Assembly (NCBI RefSeq): GCF_003602235.1
Contig: NZ_QZVS01000093.1
Coordinates: 62,001 to 126,000 of the forward strand
DNA from: Cryobacterium melibiosiphilum
Lineage (GTDB): Bacteria; Actinomycetota; Actinomycetes; Actinomycetales; Microbacteriaceae
Length of the DNA stretch: 64,000 nt
Reading direction: 5' to 3'
Shown here: positions 26,632 to 35,541 of the stretch, piece by piece
Layout of the letters: each line of letters opens with the position of its first letter
How positions within the stretch are numbered: position 1 is the stretch's first letter
Program-made: the position numbers and the translations under genes
The notes under the pieces: model-generated
Told to the model about the DNA's origin: nothing
Database searches by the model: none
Seen by the model: the letters and a program-made list of their open reading frames with translations, nothing else

Positions 26632-27852
26632 ATGACTTTTCTCCGTTCCGAGCGTTACTCGGCCATCCTGCTGCTGATCGCAGCGGCCATCGGTCTCGTG
26701 CTGGCCAACCTGACCTTCGGCCCGGGCTTCATCGCCGCCACGAGCGAGCCTCTGCCCACCGGCATCTTCGGCCTCGACCTCTCGATCCGGCACTGGATCA
26801 GCGACGGCCTGCTCGCCATCTTCTTCTTCAACGTCGCCGTCGAACTCAAGCGCGAGCTCGTGATCGGCGATCTGAACAGTGTGAGCAAGGCGAGCCTGCC
26901 GGCCATCGCCGCCATGGGCGGGGTCATGGTGCCCGCCGGCATCTACCTGCTGATCACGGCGGGCACCGGTTTCAGCAACGGATGGCCCGTTCCCACCGCG
27001 ACCGACATCGCCTTCGCCATCGGGGTGCTCGCCGTGTTCGGCCGCGGCATCCCCACCCGCGTGCGGGTGTTCCTGCTGGCCCTCGCCGTGCTCGACGACC
27101 TCGTCGCGATTTTGATCATCGCGTTCTTCTTCACCGACAACGCGAGCCTCGACTTTCTCGGCTTCGCCGTGATCGCCGCGACCCTGTTCGGTCTGACCAG
27201 CCGGCTGCTGAAGCCCCGCGCGACCTGGGTGCTCAGCCGCAAGCCGCAGTGGCCGATCATCAGCGCCCTCGTGGTGCTCGGCGTGCTGACCTGGTACTTC
27301 ACCTACCTCTCCGGGGTGCACGCGACGATCGCCGGCGTGATCCTCGGCCTCGTGATGGCCCGCCGCCCGGCCGGGCGCGCGCACTACCTGCTCGAACCGG
27401 CCTCCAACGCCATCGTGCTGCCGCTGTTCGCCGGTTTCGCCGCGATGGTCACGATCCCGCAAATCGCGGTGTCTGACATCAGCCCGGCGTTCTGGGGAAT
27501 CGTCGTCGCGCTTCCGGTCGGCAAGCTGCTCGGCATCACCCTCTTCGGCTGGATCGGCACAAGCGTCGCCCGCCGGGGCATGAAGAATGCGAAACCGGGA
27601 TCCAAGCCCGGCCTGGCCTTCATCGACATCGTCGTCGTCGCGTGCCTCGGCGGCATCGGTTTCACGGTGTCGCTGTTGATGGCCGAGCTGGCCTTCGCCG
27701 GCGACCGTGTGGTCATCGACGAGGCCGTGCTCGCGGTACTGATCGGCTCGGCGCTGTCCATGGTGATCAGCGCCGTCGTGGTCAGCTCGCGGGCACGACA
27801 CTATCGACGGGCTTCGGAAACAGCGCGGTCAGCAGCGACCCCGTCCAGCTGA
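26632..27852 (+). CDS. nhaA: Na+/H+ antiporter NhaA
   Basis: Sodium-proton antiporter, about 406 aa with roughly 12 helices. Key acidic residues are in TATDIAFAIG (Asp125) and LALAVLDDLVAI (Asp155-Asp156), the NhaA ion-binding site; FFFNVAVELKREL and GGIGFTVSLLMAEL are further family marks. Start is uncertain: no ribosome site precedes this ATG, and a GTG 33 codons upstream is also in frame. The 3' end overlaps the convergent mfd gene by 71 bp. Confidence 0.92.
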   Translation: MTFLRSERYSAILLLIAAAIGLVLANLTFGPGFIAATSEPLPTGIFGLDLSIRHWISDGLLAIFFFNVAVELKRELVIGDLNSVSKASLPAIAAMGGVMVPAGIYLLITAGTGFSNGWPVPTATDIAFAIGVLAVFGRGIPTRVRVFLLALAVLDDLVAILIIAFFFTDNASLDFLGFAVIAATLFGLTSRLLKPRATWVLSRKPQWPIISALVVLGVLTWYFTYLSGVHATIAGVILGLVMARRPAGRAHYLLEPASNAIVLPLFAGFAAMVTIPQIAVSDISPAFWGIVVALPVGKLLGITLFGWIGTSVARRGMKNAKPGSKPGLAFIDIVVVACLGGIGFTVSLLMAELAFAGDRVVIDEAVLAVLIGSALSMVISAVVVSSRARHYRRASETARSAATPSS

Positions 27853-30800
27853 TCAGCTCGGCGTCGTTCGGCGCCACTCCCCCGGGCCGGGGCATCGGAA
27901 CCGTGATGGCTCCGGTCGCGTTCACGTAGCGGGCGCCGGGGTACATCCGCTGCAGGCGAACCTGCAGTGAATCGGCGAGGTCTGCCGGGGCGATGCGCAG
28001 GTTGGAGCCCATCGCGACGACCTCACTGAGGCCGGCCTGCTGGGCCTGCCAGCGCAGCCGGCTCACGGCGATCAGGTTCTGCACCGGGGTCGGCGGTTCG
28101 CCGTAACGGTCGGTGAGTTCCTCGAGCACGAGGTCGATCTGGTCGGCGGCAGCGGATGGCGCACTCGCGCTCGACAGCTTCTGGTAGCCCTCGAGGCGCA
28201 GCCGTTCGCTGTCGACGAAGTCGTGCGGGATGTGGGCGTCGACGGGCAGTTCGAGCCGCAGCTCGGTCTGTCCCTCGGCCACGTCGCCGCGGAATGTGGA
28301 CACCGCCTCGCCGATCATGCGCAGGTAGAGGTCGAAGCCGACGCCGGCGATGTGGCCGGCCTGTTCGCCGCCGAGCAGGTTGCCGGCGCCGCGAATCTCG
28401 AGGTCTTTCAGCGCCACCTGCATGCCCGCGCCGAGCTCGTTGTTCGCCGCGATCGTCGCGAGCCGGTCGTGCGCGGTCTCGGAGAGCGGCTTGTTCTCGT
28501 CGTAGAGGAAGTACGCGTAGGCGCGTTCCCGGCCACGGCCGACGCGGCCGCGCAGCTGGTGCAGCTGGCTGAGCCCGAATTTGTCGGCCCGATCGATGAT
28601 GATCGTGTTCGCGTTGGCGATGTCGAGGCCGGTTTCGATGATCGTCGTCGAGACCAGGATGTCGAACTTGCGCTCCCAGAAGTCGCCGACGACCTGCTCC
28701 AGCTGCGCTTCGGGCAGCTGGCCGTGGGCGACCGCGATGCGGGCTTCGGGTACGAGTTCGGCCAGTTTCGCCGCGACCCGGTTGATGCTCGTCACGCGGT
28801 TGTGCACGAAGAAGATCTGCCCCTCGCGCAGCAGCTCGCGCCGGATCGCGGCGGCGACCTGACGCTCGGAGTACGGGCCGACGAAGGTGAGGATCGGGTG
28901 CCGGTCTTCGGGCGGGGTCGCCAGGGTCGACATTTCACGGATGCCGGTGACCGCCATCTCGAGGGATCTCGGGATGGGCGTGGCACTCATCGCGAGGATG
29001 TCGACGTTGGTCTTGAGCTTCTTGAGGGCGTCCTTGTGCTCGACGCCGAAGCGTTGCTCCTCGTCGATGATGACGAGGCCGAGGTCCTTGAAGATGATCG
29101 AGGGCGAGAGCAGCCGGTGGGTGCCGATGACGACATCCACTGTGCCATCGAGCATGCCGGCGACCGTCTCGCGGGATTCCTTCTCGGTCTGGAACCGGCT
29201 GAGAGCACGCAGGTGCACGGGGAACCCGGCGAAGCGCTCCTTGAAGGTCTCCATGTGCTGGCTGACCAGCAGGGTCGTGGGCACGAGCATCGCGACCTGC
29301 TTGCCCTCCTGCACCGCCTTGAAGGCGGCGCGCACGGCGACCTCGGTCTTGCCGAAGCCGACGTCGCCGGAGAGCAGCCGGTCCATCGGGATGGGCCGTT
29401 CCATGTCGGCTTTGACTTCGTCGATGGTGGTGAGCTGGTCGGGGGTCTCCACGAACGGAAAAGCCTCCTCGAGCTCGCGCTGCCAGGGCGTGTCGGGGCC
29501 GAAGGCATGGCCCTTGCTCGCCATGCGCGCCGAGTACAGCTTCACGAGTTCGACGGCGATGTCGCGCACCGCGTGCCGGGCCTTGCTCTTCGCGGTCGAC
29601 CAGTCGCTGCCGCCCATCTTGCTGAGCGTCGGGGCCTCGCCGCCGACGTAGCGGCTGACCAGGTCGAGCTGGTCGGTGGGTACGTAGAGCTTGTCGCCGG
29701 CGTGCCCCCGCTTGGCGGGCGCGTATTCGAGCACGAGGTACTCGCGGGTGGTCTTGACCGGGTTGCGGCCACCGCTCGACACCTCCCGCTGGGTCAGTTC
29801 GAGGAATCGGCCGATGCCGTGGGTCTGGTGCACCACGTGGTCGCCGGCGACCAGCTGCAGCGGGTCGACGACGTTCTTTCGGCGGCTGGCAAGCTTCTTG
29901 ATCTGCCGGCCGTCGTAGCCGACGGTGCGGCCGTAGAACTCCGATTCGCTGATCAGGCTGAGTTTCGTCTCGGGGATCTCAAAACCATGATCGATGGATG
30001 CCTTCAGCAGGTACGCGATACCGGCCTCCGGTTCGAGGGGGAACTCGGTGACGATGCGGGCGGGCAGCTCGTGCTCGGCGAGCACGTCGGCCGCACGCTC
30101 CACGAGCCCGGCGCCCTGGGCGACGATCGCGACCGTCCAGCCGGACTTGAGGCGGTCGGTGAGGTGACCCACGGCACCCTCGACGCTGCCGGCGAAGCTC
30201 GGCACGGCCGTGGCGTCGATCCGCACCGTGAGCAGTTCGTCCATGTCGTACCGGTCGAGGTCCGCGGGGTCGCCGGCGGGGGCATCCGTCGGCGCGGCCT
30301 GGAACGTGCTCAGCGTCCACCAGACCCGCTTCGACGACGGCTCCCCGGGGCGGCTGAACTTCACGGTGTCCTTGAGCCGGCTGAGGGTGAGGAAGTCGCC
30401 GGATTCGAGGTCGATCGGCGAGTCGGCGCCGGCCGTCGCGGCGCTCCACGCGGCGGAGAGAAACTCGCGGTTGGTCTCGGCGAGGCTGATCGCCCGGCTC
30501 GCGACGCGCTCCGGCGAGATGACGGCGACGGCGGTTTCGAGGGGCAGGTAGTGGGTGATCGGCACGAGCCGGTCGACGAGGGCGGGAGCGAGGCTCTCCA
30601 TGCCCTCAACCGGGATGCCCTCGGCGATTTTGGCGAGCATGCCGGCGAGGCTCGGAAATTCGTGCTGCATCTCGCGGGCGCGCTGGCGCACGGCGGGGCT
30701 CAGCAGCAGCTCGCGGCTCGGGGGCAGCAGCACGTTGGTGACCGGCTCGGGGAAGGACCGCTGGTCGGCGACCGAGAATGCGCGAATCTGCTCGACCTCG

Positions 30801-31417
30801 TCGCCGAAGAATTCGACCCGAAACGGATGCGACGCCACGGGCGGGAAGACATCCAGGATTCCGCCGCGTACCGCGAACTCGCCGCGCCGGGTGACCATGT
30901 CGACCCGCGCGTAGGCGACGTTGACGAGCTGCAGGGTGATGGCGGCGAGGTCGTGGCCGCGGGCCCCCACTGTGAGGTCTACGGGCACGTAGTCGGTGAG
31001 GTTGTCGGCGACGGGCTGCAGCGCGGCGCGCACCGAGGCGACGACGATGAGCGGTTTGCGCGTCTCGGGCGCGGACTCCTCCCACTCGCGCAGGCGGCGT
31101 AGCGCGTGCAGGCGCCGGCCGACGATCTCGGCGCCGGGGCTCAGGCGTTCGTGCGGCAGGGTTTCCCAGGCCGGAAAGTCGATGATCTCCGCGTCGCAGG
31201 CGAAACCAGCGAGGTTGTCGCGCAGGGCCTCGGACTCGCGGCCGGTCGCCGTGATGACGAGCAGCGCTTGGGCGCTGCGTTGGCTGAGCAGCCCGGCGAG
31301 GAGTGGGGCGTGCAGGCCCTCGGTCAGCGAGAAGTCCGCATCGCGGCCCGCGAAAGTCAAGGCGTTGTCGAACGTGGACGCGCGCGAAAGCGCTGCGATT
31401 AAGCCCTGAAGGATCAC
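27782..31417 (-). CDS. mfd: Transcription-repair coupling factor Mfd
   Basis: Translocase of 1211 aa that removes stalled RNA polymerase and recruits UvrA. In order: UvrB-like N-terminal domains (LTEGLHAPLLAGLLSQ; GEFAVRGGILDVFPP), RNA-polymerase-interacting CarD-like domain (GDHVVHQTHGIGRFLELTQR), the superfamily 2 helicase core with GDVGFGKTEVA, TTLLVSQH, IDEEQRFG, SATPIPRSLEMA, QLRGRVGRGRERAYAYFL, and the C-terminal TRCF domain ending in a short PVDSVVPAS tail. The ATG start is followed directly by family-like sequence. Single-gene unit by spacing. Confidence 0.97.
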   Translation of the reverse strand: MILQGLIAALSRASTFDNALTFAGRDADFSLTEGLHAPLLAGLLSQRSAQALLVITATGRESEALRDNLAGFACDAEIIDFPAWETLPHERLSPGAEIVGRRLHALRRLREWEESAPETRKPLIVVASVRAALQPVADNLTDYVPVDLTVGARGHDLAAITLQLVNVAYARVDMVTRRGEFAVRGGILDVFPPVASHPFRVEFFGDEVEQIRAFSVADQRSFPEPVTNVLLPPSRELLLSPAVRQRAREMQHEFPSLAGMLAKIAEGIPVEGMESLAPALVDRLVPITHYLPLETAVAVISPERVASRAISLAETNREFLSAAWSAATAGADSPIDLESGDFLTLSRLKDTVKFSRPGEPSSKRVWWTLSTFQAAPTDAPAGDPADLDRYDMDELLTVRIDATAVPSFAGSVEGAVGHLTDRLKSGWTVAIVAQGAGLVERAADVLAEHELPARIVTEFPLEPEAGIAYLLKASIDHGFEIPETKLSLISESEFYGRTVGYDGRQIKKLASRRKNVVDPLQLVAGDHVVHQTHGIGRFLELTQREVSSGGRNPVKTTREYLVLEYAPAKRGHAGDKLYVPTDQLDLVSRYVGGEAPTLSKMGGSDWSTAKSKARHAVRDIAVELVKLYSARMASKGHAFGPDTPWQRELEEAFPFVETPDQLTTIDEVKADMERPIPMDRLLSGDVGFGKTEVAVRAAFKAVQEGKQVAMLVPTTLLVSQHMETFKERFAGFPVHLRALSRFQTEKESRETVAGMLDGTVDVVIGTHRLLSPSIIFKDLGLVIIDEEQRFGVEHKDALKKLKTNVDILAMSATPIPRSLEMAVTGIREMSTLATPPEDRHPILTFVGPYSERQVAAAIRRELLREGQIFFVHNRVTSINRVAAKLAELVPEARIAVAHGQLPEAQLEQVVGDFWERKFDILVSTTIIETGLDIANANTIIIDRADKFGLSQLHQLRGRVGRGRERAYAYFLYDENKPLSETAHDRLATIAANNELGAGMQVALKDLEIRGAGNLLGGEQAGHIAGVGFDLYLRMIGEAVSTFRGDVAEGQTELRLELPVDAHIPHDFVDSERLRLEGYQKLSSASAPSAAADQIDLVLEELTDRYGEPPTPVQNLIAVSRLRWQAQQAGLSEVVAMGSNLRIAPADLADSLQVRLQRMYPGARYVNATGAITVPMPRPGGVAPNDAELISWTGSLLTALFPKPVDSVVPAS

Positions 31418-31548
31418 TGGACAAGTCTACGCGGCGCTCGGGCTGTACCATTCGACGGAGATCGCGCCCGAAGGCCGCGCTTCAGGCTTGACCGAGTTTT
31501 TCGGGTGAATCTTCGTCGAAGAGGTCGGACCTGCTCTGCGGCGACAAA

Positions 31549-31580
31549 TCAGCGACGGATATTGAGGAATCCGTCGCTGA
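31549..31580. repeat. Perfect 12-bp stem-loop
   Basis: Arms TCAGCGACGGAT and ATCCGTCGCTGA enclose an eight-base loop. Confidence 0.85.
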
Positions 31581-31685
31581 CAACGGCCCACCACCCGGCC
31601 GCGCCGGCAGGTAGCCACGGCGTGCAGCTCTCGCTGCCCGATGCCAGCGGACGGAGAAGATCCGGCGGTCAGGTTCGTGCTGCCC

Positions 31686-31729
31686 AAAGCTGCTCGTGCG
31701 CGTGGCCTGCCAGGCGCACGAGCAGCTTT
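31686..31729. repeat. 16-bp stem-loop with inner stem, repeated unit downstream
   Basis: Arms AAAGCTGCTCGTGCGC / GCGCACGAGCAGCTTT are perfect; the loop contains a further TGGC/GCCA pair, and TTTT ends the right arm. The right-arm unit GCGCACGAGCAGCTTTTCG recurs in degenerate form four more times up to about 31830. Confidence 0.85.
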
Positions 31730-31885
31730 TCGGCGCATCAACGCACCGAACAGCAACTTTCCGGCGCACCAGCAGCTTTCCGTCGCACGGCACGGGCGCA
31801 CGGCAGGGGCGCACGAGCAGGTTTCGGACGCAGCAGGGTCGCAGTTGAGCCGAGCGGAGCATCCGCCGCGGAAACCGGGTCGCTA

Positions 31886-32075
31886 CGCGGTAGTTGCGCC
31901 GCTGCGCGGTATGTACGCCCCCGGCCACCCCGCCCACAGGGGGTGCGCGGTACGTGCGCCGCTGCGCGGTAGGCGTGCCTGCGGCGCAGCGGCGCACGTA
32001 CCGCGTGACTCGGCCCAGGCCGGTCGGCGCGCGATTCGCCGCGCCGCTGCGCGGTAGCTGCGCCGCTGCGCGGGA
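31886..32075. repeat. Four copies of a 25-26 bp GC-rich repeat, one inverted
   Basis: Copies start at 31886, 31946 and 32050 in direct orientation; an inverted copy spans 31984-32005. All contain TGCGCCGCTGCGC next to GCGGTA. The second and inverted copies make perfect 22-bp arms around a 16-base loop that itself contains AGGC-GT-GCCT. At 32041 the unit is seen as a 19-bp tandem (GCGCCGCTGCGCGG plus five variable bases). Confidence 0.9.
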
Positions 32076-32153
32076 CTTGCGCCGGGGTACAGGCGGGCGG
32101 CTGGATGCCGCACCCAGCCATCGCGCGCGGGGCAGGCGGCAGCTGGAGGCGGG

Positions 32154-32801
32154 TCAGGCGGTGTGCACCTTGAGCTGGGCCGCGACGATACCGTCGTTCG
32201 CGATGAGTTCGACGGCGTCCGCGGCATCCGCTAACAGAATGGGCAGGTTCGCCCGCTCCGTGGAGGCGAAATCGTGCAGCACGAAGTCGGCTGCGGGCTG
32301 GCGGCCCGGAGGGCGGCCGATGCCGACCCGCACCCGGATGAAGTCGTTCGTGCCGGTGGCCGAGATGATGTCACGCAGGCCGTTGTGACCGCCGTGCCCG
32401 CCGCCGACCTTGAGCTTGAGGCTGTCGAAGGGCAGGTCGAGCTCGTCGTGCACGACGATGAGGTGCGACGGTTCGATGGAGTAGAAACGCAGCAGACCCG
32501 CGACGGGGCCGCCGGAAAGGTTCATGAAGCTGTTCGGCTTGGCCAGGATCAGCTTGGGGCCGCCGGGATTGCTGCGGCCCTCCGCGACGGCGGAGTTCGT
32601 CTTGTGGTTCTTGAAGTTCACGTTCAGGCGGTCGGCGAGCTGCGCCAGGACCATCTGACCGACATTGTGGCGGTTTCCGGCATAGCCGGGCCCGGGGTTA
32701 CCGAGCCCGACTACGAGCCAAGAGTTCTCGTTCAGGTCGTGCCTCCGTGCGGAGTTGGGATGGAACAGCGAACGAGTTGCCTGGCGAAACCGGTCAAGCA
32801 T
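32154..32801 (-). CDS. pth: Peptidyl-tRNA hydrolase
   Basis: Frees tRNA from peptidyl-tRNA dropped by ribosomes. The 215-aa protein has VVGLGNPGPGY (30-40), catalytic His45 in GNRHNVG, KPNSFMNLSG with the key asparagines (90 and 94), Asp119 in VHDELDLP and GGGHGGHNGLRD. About 27 extra residues precede the usual N-terminus; the ATG used lies 17 bp after the rplY stop with no ribosome site, so translation is probably coupled to rplY, and a shorter start cannot be ruled out. rplY-pth pairing is common in actinobacteria. Confidence 0.95.
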   Translation of the reverse strand: MLDRFRQATRSLFHPNSARRHDLNENSWLVVGLGNPGPGYAGNRHNVGQMVLAQLADRLNVNFKNHKTNSAVAEGRSNPGGPKLILAKPNSFMNLSGGPVAGLLRFYSIEPSHLIVVHDELDLPFDSLKLKVGGGHGGHNGLRDIISATGTNDFIRVRVGIGRPPGRQPAADFVLHDFASTERANLPILLADAADAVELIANDGIVAAQLKVHTA

Positions 32802-32818
32802 GGTGCAGGGAGAGTGAA

Positions 32819-33418
32819 CTACTCGGCGGCTGCAGCGGGGGTCTCGGCGTCGGCCGCGACCTCTTCTTCGTCTTCGCCACGCGGCGTGTGCACGTAGACG
32901 ACGAGGGCCTCGGGGTCGGACACGAGAACGGCGCCCTCGGGAAGAACGATGTCCTTGGCGTGAACCTGGGCACCGTCTTCGAGGCCTTCGATGCTGACGG
33001 TGAGGCGCTCGGGGATCTCGGTCGCTTCGACCTCGAGCAGCAGGCTCTTGGTGTCGAAGTCGGCGATCGTGCCGGCGAAGGACTCGCCGTCCATATGCAC
33101 GTTGACGTCAACCTGCACCTTTTCACCCTTGACGACGACGATGAGGTCGATGTGCTCGATGATCATCAGGAACGGGTCCTTCTGCACGTCCTTGACGAGG
33201 GTGAGCTGCTTGGTGCCTTCGATGTCGAGCTCGAGGATGGCGTTCGCCTTGCGCAGGAGCAGGCCGATCTTGTGCTCGGGCAGGGACACGTGCACCGGCA
33301 CGGTGCCGTGGCCGTAGATCACGGCGGGGATGTAGCCGAGCACGCGCAGCTTGCGGGCCGCGCCCTTGCCGAATTTGGTGCGCAGTTCTGCGGTGACCTT
33401 GTTGGTCTCTTTAGCCAT
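32819..33418 (-). CDS. rplY: 50S ribosomal protein L25/general stress protein Ctc
   Basis: 5S rRNA-binding ribosomal protein of the long CTC type, 199 aa. N-terminal L25 domain (2-92; ELRTKFGKGAARKLRVLGYIPAVIYG, DVQKDPFLMIIEHIDLI) and C-terminal TL5 domain (about 100-180; PERLTVSIEGLEDGAQVHAKDI) are followed by an acidic tail EDEEEVAADAE. AGGAGA lies seven bases before the ATG. The about 180-bp leader contains a GCCTGC/GCAGGC stem-loop that might be a regulatory structure. First gene of an rplY-pth unit. Confidence 0.95.
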   Translation of the reverse strand: MAKETNKVTAELRTKFGKGAARKLRVLGYIPAVIYGHGTVPVHVSLPEHKIGLLLRKANAILELDIEGTKQLTLVKDVQKDPFLMIIEHIDLIVVVKGEKVQVDVNVHMDGESFAGTIADFDTKSLLLEVEATEIPERLTVSIEGLEDGAQVHAKDIVLPEGAVLVSDPEALVVYVHTPRGEDEEEVAADAETPAAAAE

Positions 33419-33690
33419 GGTGTTTCTCCTAGCGGACCGACAGGCCCAATTGTTGTGGTGGCCCAGCATGAATAGCTGGTTCAACTCGAACGCATGTCAG
33501 CGTGAGGAAAGGCCGTAGACTCATCCGCCGCGTCGATAACGGATGCCGTGGGCCTGCTTTCGCAGGCTCGGCGGAATCCCTCGCCGAAGTTCAGTTCCTT
33601 AGTTTACACAGGTCGGGCGTGTCGCGTTGGTCGGCCGGCGTGCACACGGCCCGACTCGGGGCCGGGGGCGAGAGTCGGTAGGGTCGAACC

Positions 33691-34434
33691 ATGTCGTCCC
33701 CCCTGCAGCCGTCCCCCCTGCAGCCGTCCAGCCTGCACAACCGGGTGGTCGACGCGGTCGGCAAGCCGATCGTCAGCGGCGCGACGGCGGCGGGCACGGT
33801 GATGCTCGCCGAGGAGATCGAACGGGAGCAGGGCGTCAGTCGCTCCGTCGTGCGGGAGGCCGTGCGGGTGCTCGCCTCGATGGGGCTGGTGGAATCCATC
33901 AAACGCGTCGGGATCCGGGTGCGACCCCAGTCGGCCTGGAATGCGTTCGACCCCCTGCTCATCCGTTGGCGTATTGCCGGAACCGGCAAGGGCAGCCAGC
34001 TGCGGTCGCTGACCGAGCTGCGGGCATCCGTCGAGCCGATGGCCGCGGAACTGGCCGCGAAACACTGCCCGCCCGCGATGTCCGACGAGCTCATGCGGGT
34101 TGCCGCGCAAATGCGCACGGTGGGCCGCGCCGGCGACGTGGAGCGTTTTCTCGAACTCGACATCGAGTTCCACCGGTTGGTGCTGCACGGCTCGGGCAAC
34201 GAGATGTTCGCCAAGCTCGACGCTGTTATCGCCGCCGTGCTCTCGGGACGTACCGACCTCGGCCTGATGCCGACGCACCCGCACGAAACGGCCCTGCAGT
34301 GGCACGTCGATGTCGCCGACGCCATCCAGGGTGGGCACCCCGACCTGGCCCGGCAGTCGATGGACCTGATCATGCGGCGCACAATCGCGGAGGTGGAGTC
34401 CGCCTGGGCCTCCACCCCCCGGGTATTCTTCTAG
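33691..34434 (+). CDS. FadR/GntR-family transcriptional regulator
   Basis: Regulator of 247 aa with an N-terminal winged helix (about 15-80; VMLAEEIEREQGVSRSVVREAVRVLASMGLVESIKRVGIRV) and a C-terminal FCD ligand-binding domain (about 105-230) with the metal/ligand histidines in FHRLVLHGSGN and HPHETALQWH and FLELDIEFHR. The first residues repeat SPLQP, encoded by an exact 15-bp duplication. It is convergent with the gluconate/idonate gene cluster, so control of that cluster by gluconate or 6-phosphogluconate is the natural guess. Confidence 0.9.
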   Translation: MSSPLQPSPLQPSSLHNRVVDAVGKPIVSGATAAGTVMLAEEIEREQGVSRSVVREAVRVLASMGLVESIKRVGIRVRPQSAWNAFDPLLIRWRIAGTGKGSQLRSLTELRASVEPMAAELAAKHCPPAMSDELMRVAAQMRTVGRAGDVERFLELDIEFHRLVLHGSGNEMFAKLDAVIAAVLSGRTDLGLMPTHPHETALQWHVDVADAIQGGHPDLARQSMDLIMRRTIAEVESAWASTPRVFF

Positions 34435-34444
34435 GCTTCAGATC

Positions 34445-35503
34445 TCAGAACCGCAGCAGCACCTTGCCACTCGCCGACGCGTCGCGGGCGACCGCAAACG
34501 CCTCGAGCGCGTCGGCGGCGGCGAACTCGTGGGTGATCACGGGCTCCACGACCAGGGAGCCGTCGGCGAGGGCGGCCAGCACCTCGTCGATCTCGTCGTT
34601 GAAACGGAAGGAGCCGACCAAGTCGAGTTCGCGGGTGATGGCGAGGCTGATGAGTGCGGGCTGCTCGCCGGTCGGCAGCAGGCCGACCATCACGACGCGC
34701 CCGCCGCGGCGGGCGCCGCGCACGGCGGAGGCGAGGCCGCGGCTGCTGCCGGACGATTCGAAGACCACGTCGGCGTTGACGGATGCGATGGCCGCGGCAT
34801 CCGTCGCCCGCAGCGTCTGGGTGGCGCCGAGCGTGAGGGCGGCCGCAAGGGGACGCTCATGCATGTCGACGGCGATGATCTCGGCGGCGCCGGCGCGTTT
34901 CAGCACGGCCACGATCAGGGAGCCGATCGGGCCGGCGCCGATGACGAGTACCCGGCGGCCGGCCACGGCGCCGGCCCGCGAGACCGCATGCCAGGCGACG
35001 CTCGCGGGTTCGACGAGGGCCGCGTCGCGAAGCGACAGGCCGTTCGGCAGCGGGCGCAGCATGCGGGAGGGCAGGGCGACGTGGCTGCCGAAGGCGCCCT
35101 CGGTGTGGGGAAAGCGTGCCGCGCTGCCGAGGTAGCTGCAGCCGGGCGAGAGGTTCGGCCGGTCGGCCGGAAACGGACTGCCGTCGCCGGCGCCGGGCGT
35201 GGCGGGGTGCACGGCCACCGGGGTTCCGGCGGCCGGACCAGTGCCGTCCGCGGCGGCAGTGATGACCGTGCCGACGACCTCGTGGCCGAGGCGCATCGGG
35301 GCCTGCAACACCGATTCGCCGGCGGCGCCGTGCTGCCAGTAGTGCAGGTCGGAGCCGCAGATGCCGCCGTAGGCGACCGCGATGAGGGCCTCCGAGGGCA
35401 AGGGCACCGCGACGGGCACGGTGTCGACGCGCAGGTCGCCGGCGGCGTGGGCGACGACGGCCAGGGTGTGGGTGGGGATCTGGACGTCGGTGGGGGTGCT
35501 CAC
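34445..35503 (-). CDS. Zinc-type alcohol dehydrogenase, L-idonate 5-dehydrogenase-like
   Basis: Medium-chain dehydrogenase of 352 aa. Catalytic zinc ligands are in GGICGSDLHYW and RLGHEVVG, and the NAD(P)-binding fold is VLVIGAGPIGSLIV. SYLGSAARFPHTEGAFGSHV resembles E. coli IdnD. In the structural-zinc lobe only one cysteine remains (NLSPGCSYLG) instead of the usual four, so that zinc is probably absent. Gene order with a GntP-type permease, a gluconate kinase and an SDR points to idonate or ketogluconate use. The start lies 38 bp after the SDR stop. Confidence 0.85.
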   Translation of the reverse strand: MSTPTDVQIPTHTLAVVAHAAGDLRVDTVPVAVPLPSEALIAVAYGGICGSDLHYWQHGAAGESVLQAPMRLGHEVVGTVITAAADGTGPAAGTPVAVHPATPGAGDGSPFPADRPNLSPGCSYLGSAARFPHTEGAFGSHVALPSRMLRPLPNGLSLRDAALVEPASVAWHAVSRAGAVAGRRVLVIGAGPIGSLIVAVLKRAGAAEIIAVDMHERPLAAALTLGATQTLRATDAAAIASVNADVVFESSGSSRGLASAVRGARRGGRVVMVGLLPTGEQPALISLAITRELDLVGSFRFNDEIDEVLAALADGSLVVEPVITHEFAAADALEAFAVARDASASGKVLLRF

Positions 35504-35541
35504 GGGGTCTCCAATGGGTGTCGAGGGGATGGGATGTCGGG

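Larger units (their letters stand above)
31418..32153. other. 736-bp gene-free region with dense repeats and hairpins
   Basis: No convincing gene lies between mfd and pth: every open frame here is Arg/Ala-rich, overlaps others and resembles no known protein. The region holds several hairpins and two families of about 19-bp repeats, listed separately. The mfd promoter must lie in its left end. Confidence 0.75.

Noticed and set aside
31482..31997. A 171-residue minus-strand protein gene in the mfd-pth gap
   Set aside because: The frame is Arg/Ala-rich, built from the DNA repeats, has no ribosome site and overlaps equally long frames on the other strand.
31886..32075. CRISPR array
   Set aside because: Repeats are 25-26 bp but spacing is irregular (34, 12 and 44 bp between copies), one copy is inverted, and there are no cas genes nearby.
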